From: Septoria linicola
Taxonomy: Eukaryota > Ascomycota > Dothideomycetes > Mycosphaerellales > Mycosphaerellaceae
Direction of reading: 5' to 3'
NCBI GenBank assembly: GCA_024114885.1
Contig: CP099421.1
Coordinates: 2,108,001 to 2,172,000 of the forward strand
DNA length: 64,000 bases
In this document: positions 48,635-58,670 of the stretch, piece after piece
Numbering within the stretch: position 1 is the stretch's first letter
How the letters are laid out: every line of letters begins with the position of its first letter
Made by a program: the position numbers and the translations under genes
Notes under the pieces: model-generated
Databases searched by the model: none
What the model was told of the DNA's origin: nothing
What the model saw: only the letters and a program-made list of their open reading frames with translations

Positions 48635-50062
48635 TCAGTCAACATAAGCTGGCGCAGGTCCGTGATGTGTCGTTGTAGAGGTTGCCTGTTCGTATGAAGG
48701 AACCTCTCCAAGGTATTCTGGGGCCTGGAGGTTCGCTTCCCGATATGATGGTAGTGCATTCGGGTCTGCACTAGTCTCTATACCAGGCCTCGAGGTCTCA
48801 ATCTCCAGTGGTGGGTGGATTGTCAAAGGGACATCTCGATTTGTGTTGATTTTTTGACCACCCACAGAAAATCGGACAGAAATCCTCAGCTTGTATGTAC
48901 GACTAATGCTTCGGAAGGTGAAAGTGCTCGGCACCCAGCTGAGAGTACCAACATCGATTGCTTTGGTCCAGCCATACTCGTCTCCAAACGGTTTTGAGGA
49001 TGAGAAATCGGCTTCTTTTGTTCTGAGAAGTTCAATGTCTGGCGGCAGACACCCTGTGGTATGTGCGATCAATGTAATTGTACACGAGTCCAGAAACACA
49101 TTTGGAACAGATTTGGTAGAGCTGGAGTCGTCAGGAGCGACGGTAATTGCGAAGGACAGAGGTTGTCCGATGTAAGCATGTTGCGGTATTCCTATCAGAC
49201 TGGCCTCGAAGATGAATTTTGGCGGGTCCGCAGGTCTCAAGAGCGCTTTGGTCTTGTTCCTGAACCCCTGTGGTAGCTCGATTTCAGGACGCAGCTCTTC
49301 ATTTTGCGCTGTGAAAGTCTGCGAGGTTTCGCTAGTCAATGTCTGATCTGCCGCTGCAATGGAAGTCGGGATCCTTGGCTGATCGTAGTAGATGGGAACG
49401 CCGCCTTCAGGGCCAGCATAGACGATTTCGACATCGATACCGGGCATACGGACTTGTGCTTCGATAGTGTACTGCACGCTGATGGCAGTTTTCAGGACAG
49501 TCGACAAGTTTGTTGTACCTAGAGTGCCCCAAGAATCCACCTTTCGCTTCACCTCTACCGTCGGTGGCAGTGGGTCGACTTCGACGCTCGAAACACGTTC
49601 GCGAAAGGTCCAGCTGCCACTAGCATCTTGAACAGCAGCTACTGCCATATTGGTGTTCGGAATGGTGTTGGCAGGAATCTTGATGCTGAACGGCAGCTCT
49701 TCTTCGGCGTCTGCAGCGGCGCGGAAAGGCGCGTTGTAGATATTGACCGTCTCCCTGCATAATTGGTACACTTCTGCACGAGACTCTTCCAGATGGTTTA
49801 TGCGGCAGACTCCTCGAAGTACGACATCAACTTGGAGAGGTCCAAAAAGCTCAGCGTTTAGCGGAGATTGGGATAGTCCTCGTAGAAGAGGGAGATGCTT
49901 GAGCAGCACATGACCGGTGATTGGAATGTCATTGCCATAGTATATGCGTTTTGGACTCTCCAGCAGCACTTTGTAGTTGAGGCCTCCCAATTTTGCATGG
50001 AAATGAGGCATGGAAGAATGGTTTGATCTGCTCATAGTGGGCTGAACTTGTGAGTCTGCCAC
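48635..50062 (-). CDS. Arrestin-like protein with PY motifs
   Basis: A single exon of 475 codons. The N-terminal arrestin fold starts around residue 25 (LNYKVLLESPKRIYYGNDIPITGHVLL) and continues through VDVVLRGVCRI and ELPFSIKIPANTIPNT; the C-terminal arrestin lobe covers about 290-420 (FIFEASLIGIPQHAYIGQPL). The tail has LPSYREA, VPSYEQA and APAYVD, PxY-type motifs like those by which fungal alpha-arrestins recruit the HECT ubiquitin ligase Rsp5 to plasma-membrane transporters. A second in-frame Met lies 9 codons in (MSRSNHSS) and is also possible. The gene is convergent with the AMP-binding gene, 156 bp between stops. Frame intact. Confidence 0.85.
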   Translation of the reverse strand: MADSQVQPTMSRSNHSSMPHFHAKLGGLNYKVLLESPKRIYYGNDIPITGHVLLKHLPLLRGLSQSPLNAELFGPLQVDVVLRGVCRINHLEESRAEVYQLCRETVNIYNAPFRAAADAEEELPFSIKIPANTIPNTNMAVAAVQDASGSWTFRERVSSVEVDPLPPTVEVKRKVDSWGTLGTTNLSTVLKTAISVQYTIEAQVRMPGIDVEIVYAGPEGGVPIYYDQPRIPTSIAAADQTLTSETSQTFTAQNEELRPEIELPQGFRNKTKALLRPADPPKFIFEASLIGIPQHAYIGQPLSFAITVAPDDSSSTKSVPNVFLDSCTITLIAHTTGCLPPDIELLRTKEADFSSSKPFGDEYGWTKAIDVGTLSWVPSTFTFRSISRTYKLRISVRFSVGGQKINTNRDVPLTIHPPLEIETSRPGIETSADPNALPSYREANLQAPEYLGEVPSYEQATSTTTHHGPAPAYVD

Positions 50063-50535
50063 TTCTCAGATGGAGTGTTAGGATCTCGAAAGCATTATAG
50101 CTGAAGTCGGCAGATGTGTCAATCACATGCGGCGCAGCAGCACTGCCATTCAAGTATTCGTGGAAGAAATGTGCTGTGGCTGTACCATATGCAGGTACGC
50201 ATCCAGTTTGTGGATGGCTAGCGGGAGAAGTAGGGTGTCGAAGGATTGTGATAAGCCGTGTCAGCTGGACCGCTATTCCTTCGCGTAGGCTGTGCAGGAT
50301 TCATGAGCTCATGCTGGGAGGAAGGTGCAAAATTTTGAGTGTCTTGAATGAATGCTTGTGCTCGACATCGACGGCAATACCAACACTGCCGTAGGCTCAG
50401 AGAAGTCTCTGTGACGTGCTAGAGGATAGTTCGGGGCTCTGTAGCACGTCGGAGATCGAGACGTGTTTTCTCGGTTGCAAAAACGGTGCCTGGATCCCAT
50501 TTCAGGCTCACAACACATCAGCACAGCAAAAGAGT
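50063..50535. other. Intergenic region between the arrestin-like gene and tRNA-Gly
   Basis: A 473-bp stretch containing the promoter of the arrestin-like gene. No convincing coding sequence. The TTTT run of the tRNA terminator (- strand) lies at 50,528-50,531. Confidence 0.5.
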
Positions 50536-50688
50536 TGCATCAGCCGTGAATCGAACACGGGGCCCGCGCAGAAAGCAGTGAAGCTGATGCTCGCCTAATG
50601 GCAAGCGCGGATTTTACCCTGGGTAGAGATTAGTCGATGGTCAAGGATGGTATACTGTAATTTCGAGCTTACACTAAACCACTGATGC
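50536..50688 (-). tRNA. tRNA-Gly(GCC) with anticodon-loop intron and a 54-bp GT-AG insert in the D-loop
   Basis: On the - strand the acceptor arm GCATCAG (50,688-50,682) pairs with CTGATGC (50,543-50,537), followed by discriminator A. The T-arm is CCGTG-TTCGATT-CACGG. The anticodon stem is CGCGC/GCGCG around TTGCCA, giving anticodon GCC. A 28-nt insert after position 37 is a normal tRNA intron. The D-arm should read GTTTAGTGGTAAAAT but is interrupted after GTTTAGT by 54 bp (50,672-50,619), then resumes GGTAAAAT. The insert starts GTAAGC, contains CGACTAATC and ends CCCAG, i.e. a fungal spliceosomal intron layout. Removing both inserts restores a complete cloverleaf, including the G10-T25 pair and the GG of the D-loop. 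A TTTT terminator follows. The insert falls between the halves of the A box, so expression is doubtful. Confidence 0.85.
50619..50672 (-). other. Spliceosomal-intron-like insert in the tRNA-Gly D-loop
   Basis: 54 bp on the - strand with 5' GTAAGC, a branch-like GACTAATC 17-25 bases before the end and 3' ACCCAG. Its length is typical of short fungal introns. It splits the D-loop exactly between AGT and GGTA. It is not the canonical tRNA intron, which is also present at the anticodon. Dothideomycetes are known to harbour mobile introner-like elements, so a recent intron-type insertion is a reasonable inference. Confidence 0.75.
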
Positions 50689-51923
50689 AGATGATTGGTA
50701 ATTGATGCGACGAAGTGAGTAATTTGCATATATAATCGTGCATTGCTGAGTCCAGCAGTCGGGTAGGCAGAATTATCCTTGGGCCAGGAAAGCTTCTCGG
50801 GCTCATACAGTCCGGCAGACGTCATGAGCTCCTCAACTTCTCCTGCTTGTCTGTGGCAGTCCTGAATAGTATAGGATCCGAAGCTCACGCAGAAACAATC
50901 ACAGCTGTATCAATGATCTTGTGGTAGAGCTTTGCGGAAGGTGATACACGTGGGACTCTCACGGAGAGCATAAACCACTTGGAGGTGTCCATAGACAGGC
51001 TGCTACTAGCAGCTGAGCGAGTTGTTTCAAGTCGAGGAGCATGAATTTGAGCCACAGCATGGCGGGAATAACATCGTGCCTTGAGTTGTTTCCGCTGGTG
51101 TGTCACGGGCCGGAAGCGCGAAGAGGACTTAGATCTCAATATTGGCCATCCTGCTAAACCCCATGTGTCCGACGGTAGACGATGGTAGTATGCTGCCAGG
51201 AGTTCGTGACTAGTCATAATTGTGCTCTCTGTGGTATGTCGCTCAATAATGTTGTGGTGACAGCGATGTGTGGTGTGGTGTTGTGCGTGCCAAGCTTTGA
51301 GGGACTACCCTCTTTTCAACTTCCGCTCTGTCTGTCCTTTGACAATCACCATAACATCATACATACAATGCTACATCGATGAGGCGCTCGAAGGCCTGAG
51401 CTACCATCGCCATAAATCAGAACGACAACGTTTTGCTTTAGTGGACTATTGCCATCTGTACAAAGTTCTGCATCATACATACAAATCCTGTCTACCGTCT
51501 ACACGATCCGTCCGAGATGCAATATGATTGTTCATCATTCAGTTGCTGGATAATTCTTTGACTCTGACTACAGGTCACGTCCTCGCCCTACACCCCGACA
51601 GGCGTATGGCTAATCTTCTCTTGCCAACAGTCCACCAGCAGCTTACGACAAGGTGCTCCACCTCTCTACAAATCCAAGCCCATATCGTCCATCGGCGTCT
51701 TCGTCATATACGGTCTACGCTTCACAATCTCAGTGGCCAAGTCTCACAACACTCAGCTTACACACCCACCACTACCGCGATCACTAAACTGAGAAGCAAC
51801 AGCCACAAGCAGACTCTCGCCCGTCCACTTGCATCAACCCCTTGAGCAAAGTCCCAACATTTCTGCCCATCTCTCTCATTGATTCCTGAAGCATCATTGG
51901 TCAACAGACTCTTGATCGCATAT
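50689..51923. other. Intergenic region with no supported gene
   Basis: About 1.2 kb upstream of the tRNA and downstream of the small secreted protein gene. A 110-codon frame at 50,885-51,217 (-) and a 105-codon frame at 51,528-51,845 (+) are open but show no domain, signal or splice support. I leave them uncalled. Confidence 0.5.
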
Positions 51924-52523
51924 TCAGTGGTACGACATTGCCCATCCTCCGCGCTCTGGCAGCTCCATCCCGTAGAAGTTCCAGATGGGCGTATCCGGCG
52001 GAGCGTCATCTCCACCTGGTCGATCAGTCCTACAGTCTCGGTCAGGATAGACATTTAAAGCGATTGCCGCGTTTTGGCCTGCTCCGCTATCACCGTTTCC
52101 TGTCCTGTTGGTCTGATGGTATCGGAGGCGAGAGTAGTTGGCAGAGAAGTCGTACGAATTGGAATTCGTCAAAGTGTATGAAAGCAAGCCTCCTGACACT
52201 GTGAGATGTCTGCCAGTGTAGTTGTAGTAGCCATTGCTAAGCAGAGTGTTGTTTGGCGCGAAAAGTTCGTCCAGGTTGTAGCAATACGAGGTAGCTGGTG
52301 CTACACTCGTAGAGAATGAGACAGCGTGAGCATCTGGCGCTGCAGCACAATCGGAGGAAGAGTCATCAGGCCATAATGTGATTGTCAGGTTTTGAGGCTG
52401 CCTGTCGGTCTGCGATCAGAACACCAGCTTTGGACCAAGTCTTACGCTGACTTACACCTCGATTTGGGCCTTCACCATCGATGTCGAAAGGCCAAGGGCC
52501 ACCATTGACAGGTAATTCTTCAT
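51924..52523 (-). CDS. Small secreted protein, candidate effector or cell-surface protein
   Basis: Exon 1 (52,523-52,456) and exon 2 (52,401-51,924) flank a 54-bp intron (GTAAGT...GACAG), giving 181 residues in one clean frame. The first exon encodes a signal peptide (MKNYLSMVALGLSTSMVKAQ, cleavage likely after KA or AQ). The mature part has three Cys, several N-glycosylation sequons (NLT, NNT, NYT, NYS, NRT), is rich in Tyr/Asn/Ser and ends ERGGWAMSYH. No membrane helix or GPI signal follows. I recognise no family. Signal peptide, small size and lack of domains are typical of fungal effectors but also of ordinary wall proteins. Start chosen because only this exon supplies a signal peptide and the splice phases match. 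Confidence 0.75.
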
Positions 52524-52877
52524 GGTGTGGTGTTCTAGGCCGGATAGCACCAAGCTTCGAGTTGGGAGCGTTGTGATCGGGGGGTAAGCATGGGTCTGGG
52601 AACATGTATCGCGGCACAGTGGTGATTATATGAAGGCGATCTCTCACAGTGGAGCCTCGTGCTCGGCGTACGCATCGTTGTCCATTCTCAGCGTCCACAG
52701 CTTGGCGAATTTGGTCGTATGCGGCACAGTCTGCACGCGCCAGGCCCATCTCCACACTAGCTTGCCGGGATGCTCGATAACAAGGACAACGCAACATCGC
52801 CAGTCAGACTTGCGGGTGATCACACCATATCATGCGTTCATAGCATTTAGATACCCAGCATATGATAGACAATCCCT
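52524..52877. other. Upstream region of the small secreted protein gene
   Basis: A 354-bp stretch between two - strand genes. A 143-codon frame overlaps it (52,366-52,797) but runs through the signal-peptide exon in another frame, so it looks incidental. Confidence 0.5.
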
Positions 52878-55800
52878 TCAGGACTCAGCCTTCTTCGTCT
52901 GCTTGGTTCTAAGCTTCATCATCAAGTACACCAACCCGTCAATCGCAATGGCGAAGACCGCCACGAGGCCGGCGTTCCTCCAACCAAAGTACTTGTCATC
53001 GAGATTGAGCGTGCGAAGATAATCTGCGCCGGTCGTATACTGACAGACCTGACACGCAGAAGTATCGTTGGGATTGAGCAGATTGGTGGCCATGCCCATG
53101 CCGCTCTGGTAGACTTGCAGATATCCCGCACACGTCTGGCCTGGCAAGGGATCAAAAAGGGCCACCTCGTTGGCGGTACAATTGACCGGCTTATCCCATG
53201 TCGTGAAGACGAGCAAGCAGGACATGAGGTAGTTGAATGGATCAAGGTAGTAGAGCCTAGAGGGAAGATGCAAATGTCAGTTCACGAAAGTTCTTCTTCT
53301 TGTTCATATCGATGGGATGCAACGCAATGCGATGCGATTTGATAGGGAGGATACGTACCAATATCTCCAAAAGGGCTGTATCTGACTGTATGGCACAGTC
53401 ACGCCGCAGAATGACACGAGTGTCACAATGACCAAAGGATTGACGAGTGATGCGAATACTGCATTGGGCGCGTACGCGGCAATCGACTGGCCTACTCCAG
53501 TGTACAGAAGCTCGAACATGACCTGGAAGAATTTCACCCAGCGTTAGTATTGTCATGCATACGCACATAATGATGTAATGCAAAACGCTACCGGTCGTGA
53601 CTTACAAACGCAAAGAAGACACTGCCTGCCGAGTATGGCGATGTATTCAGACCCGGAGCGAAGTACCAGCAACTGTAGTATAGTACTGCGCAGCAGATGA
53701 GATATGGGAATTCGGAAACGATGAGGCCTGTGACGAACGGCGCCCAGTGATACTGCGAGATAGGTGTCAGCAAAGAGAAGGACCCATGGACGAGATAAGC
53801 GGGTTTGGAGTGTGTATTTGCTTACCATCTTGCTCTTCTTTTCCCAAGCCTCGAAGATATCCCGGCGGTCGATGAATAGTGGCTGTAGCTGTGAGATCAC
53901 ACCAGGGGCTACGAAAATCACGTTAAAGATCGTAAACAGATTTAGTTGTAGATCGCTTAATGAGTCTCCAATCATCCAAAAGGTGAAACCATTCAACAAA
54001 GCCAGGAGGACGTGCATAGCAAACTTGTTGGTGACATAGTCCGTGTTGCGGAATAGAGATACGTTCATTCGTTGCGTGACAAGCTTCGTCTGAGTCCACA
54101 TCGATGTCGCAAATTCATTATCGTCAGTGTTGTTGACGACCGAAGGATCGGATGCCGATTGTGATACCATGCGGTTAATGTCGCTTGTGAGTTGCTTGTT
54201 CTCGGGCGAGTCGAGCCAGGTTTGTGCCCAGTCTCTACCAGCGCCAGCGCCACTACCCGTGACAACCTCGATCATGAACTCGGCAGGATTAGCCTCGGGT
54301 GGACACACCGCCCCGTGGCGATGGAGGTAGCTCTTGATTGTTTCTGCTTTTTCGCCAATCTCGCCAAAGTAAGCTGGCTTACCACCACGACATAGAAGTA
54401 GTAAAGTGTCGAATTGCGCAAACAACTGCGCGGAGGGTTGATGTATAGTTACCAGGATAGCTTGACCTGCTTCTGCCAGTTTGCGAAGAAATCTTACCGT
54501 ATTATACGCAGCCTGTCCATCAAGCCCAAAAGTCGGCTCGTCGAGGAATATGAGTATGCTAGGCTTAGCGACTAGCTCGACACCAATAGTCACTCGCTTG
54601 CGTTTTTCTATTGACAGGCTGGATCCCGGGACACCAATAAGAGTGTGCTCGAGATCACCGAGCTCGAGCAAGTCGATGATAGTGTCCACATAACGCAGCT
54701 TCTCTTCCCTAGATATCTAGCGCGGTTGGCGTAGTAGGGCAGAAAACTCAAGGGCTTCGCGAACGGTTGCCAAAGATTCGTGGACATCGAGCTGTTCAAC
54801 GTAGCCCGCTGACCTTTGAAAGGAAACTGGAAGGGGTTTTCCGTCCACGAATACGGAACCTTAAAATAACACCGTCGGTTTTGCGTTGTGCGAGAACGTC
54901 GAGAAGTGTTGATTTCCCTGCACCTGAAATTCCCATTAAGGCTCCGAGCATACCAGGTTTTACATAGCCCTGGATCTTGTCTCCAGCGCGATGTAAAGAA
55001 TTCGGTGGCCGCAACGAAGAACACCCACCAGGTGCAGATGATCCCGAAATCACGCCATACATGATTATGGTTGTATGGCAGGCCAGCAAGATACTCATCA
55101 CCAGTCAAGCTGTCAGCCCCAAGTCTTGCGCCAGTGACACCGACACATGCTTTTCCGCCATCGCCGTACCCAGGACCATTCGGAATGAGGTTGGGACCGG
55201 CGCACGGTATTATGGTGTCATGGAATTCATTGCCAATTAGAGCTTCGTAACTGTAGGCCATAGGATTGATCCAGTAGATCCAAACGAACCAAGGGTGCAT
55301 TTCGGGCTTGATGATCATGTAACCCATGTACATGAAGAGTGCGACGAAGGAGAGACCAGAGATCTTGGTTGCAGCGTCAAACGTAGGAAATCCAGCGCCT
55401 ACCGCCCTGAAAAACTGTGTCATTGACAACGCATTGACATAACTGATGATGAGGAAGGTGAAAAAGCTCCCGCAGTAGCCTTCAGACCTGTCATCCAGTA
55501 AATAACGACACTGAAATGTGTTACTTGAAAGAACAATATCGGAAGATCTGCCAGAACCTGAGCAATAGTGAAGGCCGCCGGATGATACAGAGCAAAAGCC
55601 CTATGTTGTGCAAGAACAGGCCTGCCTGTGAAGGAGTCGGTAACTTCACCCAGAGCGAGTAAAGCATGATAAAGGGTGGAGAAGAAGATTGCTCCCTTGA
55701 TGAAAAGTCCCAGATTGTTTTCGGGAGCATCTATCCGATGTCAGTACACAGATTATGACACGACTTGGACTCTAAATGAGCTCGCAAGACTTACTGTAAA

Positions 55801-57154
55801 AGAGAGAGCCGCCGATAAGAGCCTGGATGAGCGTAGCGCCTTGCTTGATAATCATCGTAGGCTTGTCTCCCCACAGAAGCTGGTACTGTCTGATTACAGC
55901 ATATTTGACCTGCTTGAAAAAGTTTGCAGTTACCGGTGATTGGCGAAGACCTCTGTGTTTGACCTTCTGAACCAGTTGCTGAAACGCAGCAGTATCTGCA
56001 CGAACATCTTCACTTTCATTGAAGCGACGGTGTTCCTGAGCAGTCTCTGCACAGAGCTCGGACGCACTGTAGCAGGCGGCTATAGCTGCTCCATCTCGAG
56101 GAAAGCTGCGCTCCTGCCCCTTGGCAATCCGGCGTTCCGTGGGGACGGTGACACCGGTGAGGAAGTCCCCGCTGTTCGCGCCCTTGTTACATATGAAGCC
56201 CAGATCCTCCATGAACGGGACCGCACGGTCTCGCGGGCCGTAGTACAGAGTGCGGCCCTCGTCAAGCACGAGAACTTTGTCGAATTGTTCGTAGATCCCG
56301 TTACCTGCCTGATATAGGGTGAAAATAGACGTGAGACCAAGAATGTCGGTCAGAGCCCGAATGGCCTTGACGTAATCCAGAGCCGTGCCAGCGTCCAACC
56401 CCCGCGTAGAGTTGTCCCAACAGAAGATACTGGCGCCTGTTGCGAGGCATTCCAGGATGGAAACTCGTTTCCTCTCGCCGCCCAAAACCCCGCGAATGTA
56501 AGCATCTCCCACTTTGGTCTTTGCGGTATGAGAGATGTCGAGGGCACGTAGCAGCAACGTCTTGTAGCTCTGCGCATAATCCTCGCTGGTCGCAAATCCG
56601 GTGGGCAGGAAGCGTGGAGTCTTCATGCGAGCAGCTAAGTCGATCGTGTCCTGTACAGACAGCGTGGGAAAAAAGACATCGTCCTCTGTACTCATCACGA
56701 TCTGTCCGCGATATGCTTTGTCTTCTTTAGCAGACATAGTGCCGTATTGCACTTCGCCAGAGACGGACTCATAGCCTAATCGGTTGTTGGCAAGCACGCT
56801 GAGTAGAGTCGTACAGCCGGCTCCTGGACGTTCCAGAACGAGCAACATCTCGCCAGGGTTGACGGTCCCGCTTGAGTCATCGAGAATCGTCTTGGTTCGC
56901 TTTGCCGTGTTGCGTGTACCGAACGGCATGAACTGCGACACGACATTTTCGTTTAAAGTTGCTTTGCTGTCGACGCCTTGTACGGTGAGGTTCTTCCAAG
57001 ATACTCCTAGCTTCTTTGGCTGCTGGTTTCTATTTGTGCATAGTCCCTCCAGTCGCCTTAGATCAGGGGCCAAATGCCATTCTTCTGGGGCTTGGGTGGC
57101 AACATAGTCGTTTCCATCGGGCGATATCCGTGAGTCAGCGGGCGAGGCGGCCAT
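52878..57154 (-). pseudogene. PDR-type (ABCG) drug transporter, broken at the second nucleotide-binding domain
   Basis: The gene reads from 57,154: NBD1 (Walker A-like ERPGAGCTTLL, signature LGGERKRVSI), intron 55,794-55,731, first membrane domain (to about 55,000), NBD2, second membrane domain with introns at 53,825-53,753, 53,605-53,523 and 53,358-53,257, stop at 52,878. Splice sites of all four introns are consistent. Three lesions lie at NBD2. Near 54,980 the frame jumps straight from FFTSRW to IQGYVKPGMLG, losing the usual linker and the start of NBD2 (about 80-90 residues). Near 54,855 there is a further frameshift (KTDGVI to SVFVDGKPLP). At 54,717-54,719 a TAG interrupts LLRQPR/ISREEK. 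Walker A GISGAGKST is still intact. PDR proteins export azoles and toxins at the plasma membrane; this copy cannot make a full transporter. Confidence 0.88.
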
Positions 57155-57647
57155 CGTTGATATCGACTAGCACGCGCACAAAATTGTGACCACTGTTGCA
57201 GGTGGTGTGCGCCGCTCAAGTATCCTGCGCCGGAGGCCACAGCGATGAGATGCGAATATGCAGAATAGTAGGCGATGCATTTTGATCAACAGCAGCAGCA
57301 GTGCGCTGATATATAGACTAGGGAAGTGTCGCGAGTATATGCTTACAGTCGCCGCAAGGCCGTCATCGAATGCGCTCGCTAGCACAGTGCTGCAAAGCCC
57401 AGACTTGTGGTTGTTAGAGGAAGCACGATCGATGTGGAGACGGCTTCAGAGGCGGCCAATCATAGCGCGCAAAAGCCTCCGTCGGCGACACATTCGAACT
57501 TCCTGTTTTTAGTCAGCCAGAGCGAATTGTGTACGGCCGCTGCACGCTGCCAAAAACCCTCCGCGCCCTCCCGTAGCCATTTCTTCGCTCTGGCTCCAAC
57601 GATCCATGAACAGAGAGAGATCCGAAGGCTGGTAATCAGCATGGGTC
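57155..57647. other. Divergent promoter region between PDR pseudogene and Zn2Cys6 gene
   Basis: A 493-bp intergenic region. The two genes start back to back, which would allow shared control. I see no clear CGG-N-CCG inverted site. Short frames here are incidental. Confidence 0.5.
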
Positions 57648-58670
57648 ATGACGGGCGATACCACTCCTCACCCGTCGCAGCAACGCAGCTCTTGCGAGAA
57701 CTGCAGGCGCCGAAAGACCAGATGTCATCGCCAGCATTCCAATGATGCGCGATGCGTGAGATGCACTGCAGCGCGAAAAGTGTGTGTCCTGGGACCGCAA
57801 AAGAAGGTCGGAAGGCCTACCCGCGCTGCGCCACGACCAGGTGCAGACATTGTTGCCCTACAGTCTGACGGCGCAGCAGCAACAATAACAACACGACAAG
57901 CAGCAGTAGCAACAACATCGCCGCCGTCCGGAAGCCACCTGGAACCCGCCCTGCTTTCGGTCCCATTCGCCCTGCCCAGTCCCAGCACGGCGTTGATCAC
58001 CCGTCCTTCGCGTGCCAACGCGGCAGATGCATTCAAAAGTATCGCACGAGTGCGCGAGTTCGCTTTAGGCAGCCTCGTCACATTCTATGTGCGTGACAAT
58101 GCCTTCTTGACCGCTCCTGGATCGTACATGGCAGGATACCCGGGCATTGGTTCCGACGAGGCACACTCTCGTCTCTTCGACGTGCGCCACGGCCTCCACC
58201 GGCGTACCACCATGATCAGCTCCAGCCAATCGGATCTCGACCTCGATTTATTGATATATCGCTGGGGCCCATTGTCCCTCGACAATATGTCTCTCGGCGA
58301 GTATTTACTGTTCGCGTTGCAAGAGCACCTGCAAGTCCTCAAAGGCCTTCGAAATAACTGGCACTCGAACAATGATCTGTGTCGGCGACTGCCCGCCACG
58401 CTTGTGGCACAGATCATAGGCGTATATGTCTATGTCCTTTGCATTTCCGAGGCTCTGGTCGAACAACTTATTGTCCGGGTGGAGTGCATCACCACAAAGC
58501 CGGTTGTTCCAGTTCCAGGCATGCTGCTTGACAGCGTTCCCTTGACCAACTCCGCTGCTCAAGGAGTTCTCTTTTGCAGCACAATCATCAATCTCCTTGG
58601 GAGGGCTGCAGCACATCCTGGGAGTGACACCACCTGTTCGAAGCGGTCCGCTGTCGACGGAGCAGATTGA
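57648..58670 (+). CDS. Zn2Cys6 transcription factor, probably C-terminally truncated
   Basis: 340 codons. Residues 16-46 form the binuclear zinc cluster CENCRRRKTRC and then CVRCTAARKVC, spacing CX2CX6CX9CX2CX6C, a DNA-binding domain specific to fungi. A basic/Pro-rich linker follows (GRPTRAAPRPG). The middle region (YLLFALQEHLQVLKGLRNNW, VYVYVLCISEALVEQL) has the helical look of regulators such as AflR. The frame ends at 58,670 with a non-conserved-looking tail. A different frame from about 58,605 reads GVTPPVRSGPLSTEQIDWL, a stop at 58,678, then MRPIDVRNLLMRVVTILQAL, which looks like the lost C-terminus. A 1-nt frameshift near 58,600 is likely. It is divergent from the damaged ABC transporter, so the pair may once have been a regulator and its target. 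Confidence 0.75.
   Translation: MTGDTTPHPSQQRSSCENCRRRKTRCHRQHSNDARCVRCTAARKVCVLGPQKKVGRPTRAAPRPGADIVALQSDGAAATITTRQAAVATTSPPSGSHLEPALLSVPFALPSPSTALITRPSRANAADAFKSIARVREFALGSLVTFYVRDNAFLTAPGSYMAGYPGIGSDEAHSRLFDVRHGLHRRTTMISSSQSDLDLDLLIYRWGPLSLDNMSLGEYLLFALQEHLQVLKGLRNNWHSNNDLCRRLPATLVAQIIGVYVYVLCISEALVEQLIVRVECITTKPVVPVPGMLLDSVPLTNSAAQGVLFCSTIINLLGRAAAHPGSDTTCSKRSAVDGAD

Noticed and set aside
50885..51217. 110-codon frame on the - strand upstream of the tRNA
   Set aside because: No domain, no consistent splice partner, and it ends in intergenic-looking sequence.
52366..52797. 143-codon frame on the - strand
   Set aside because: It reads the secreted-protein signal-peptide exon in the wrong frame and lacks any domain.
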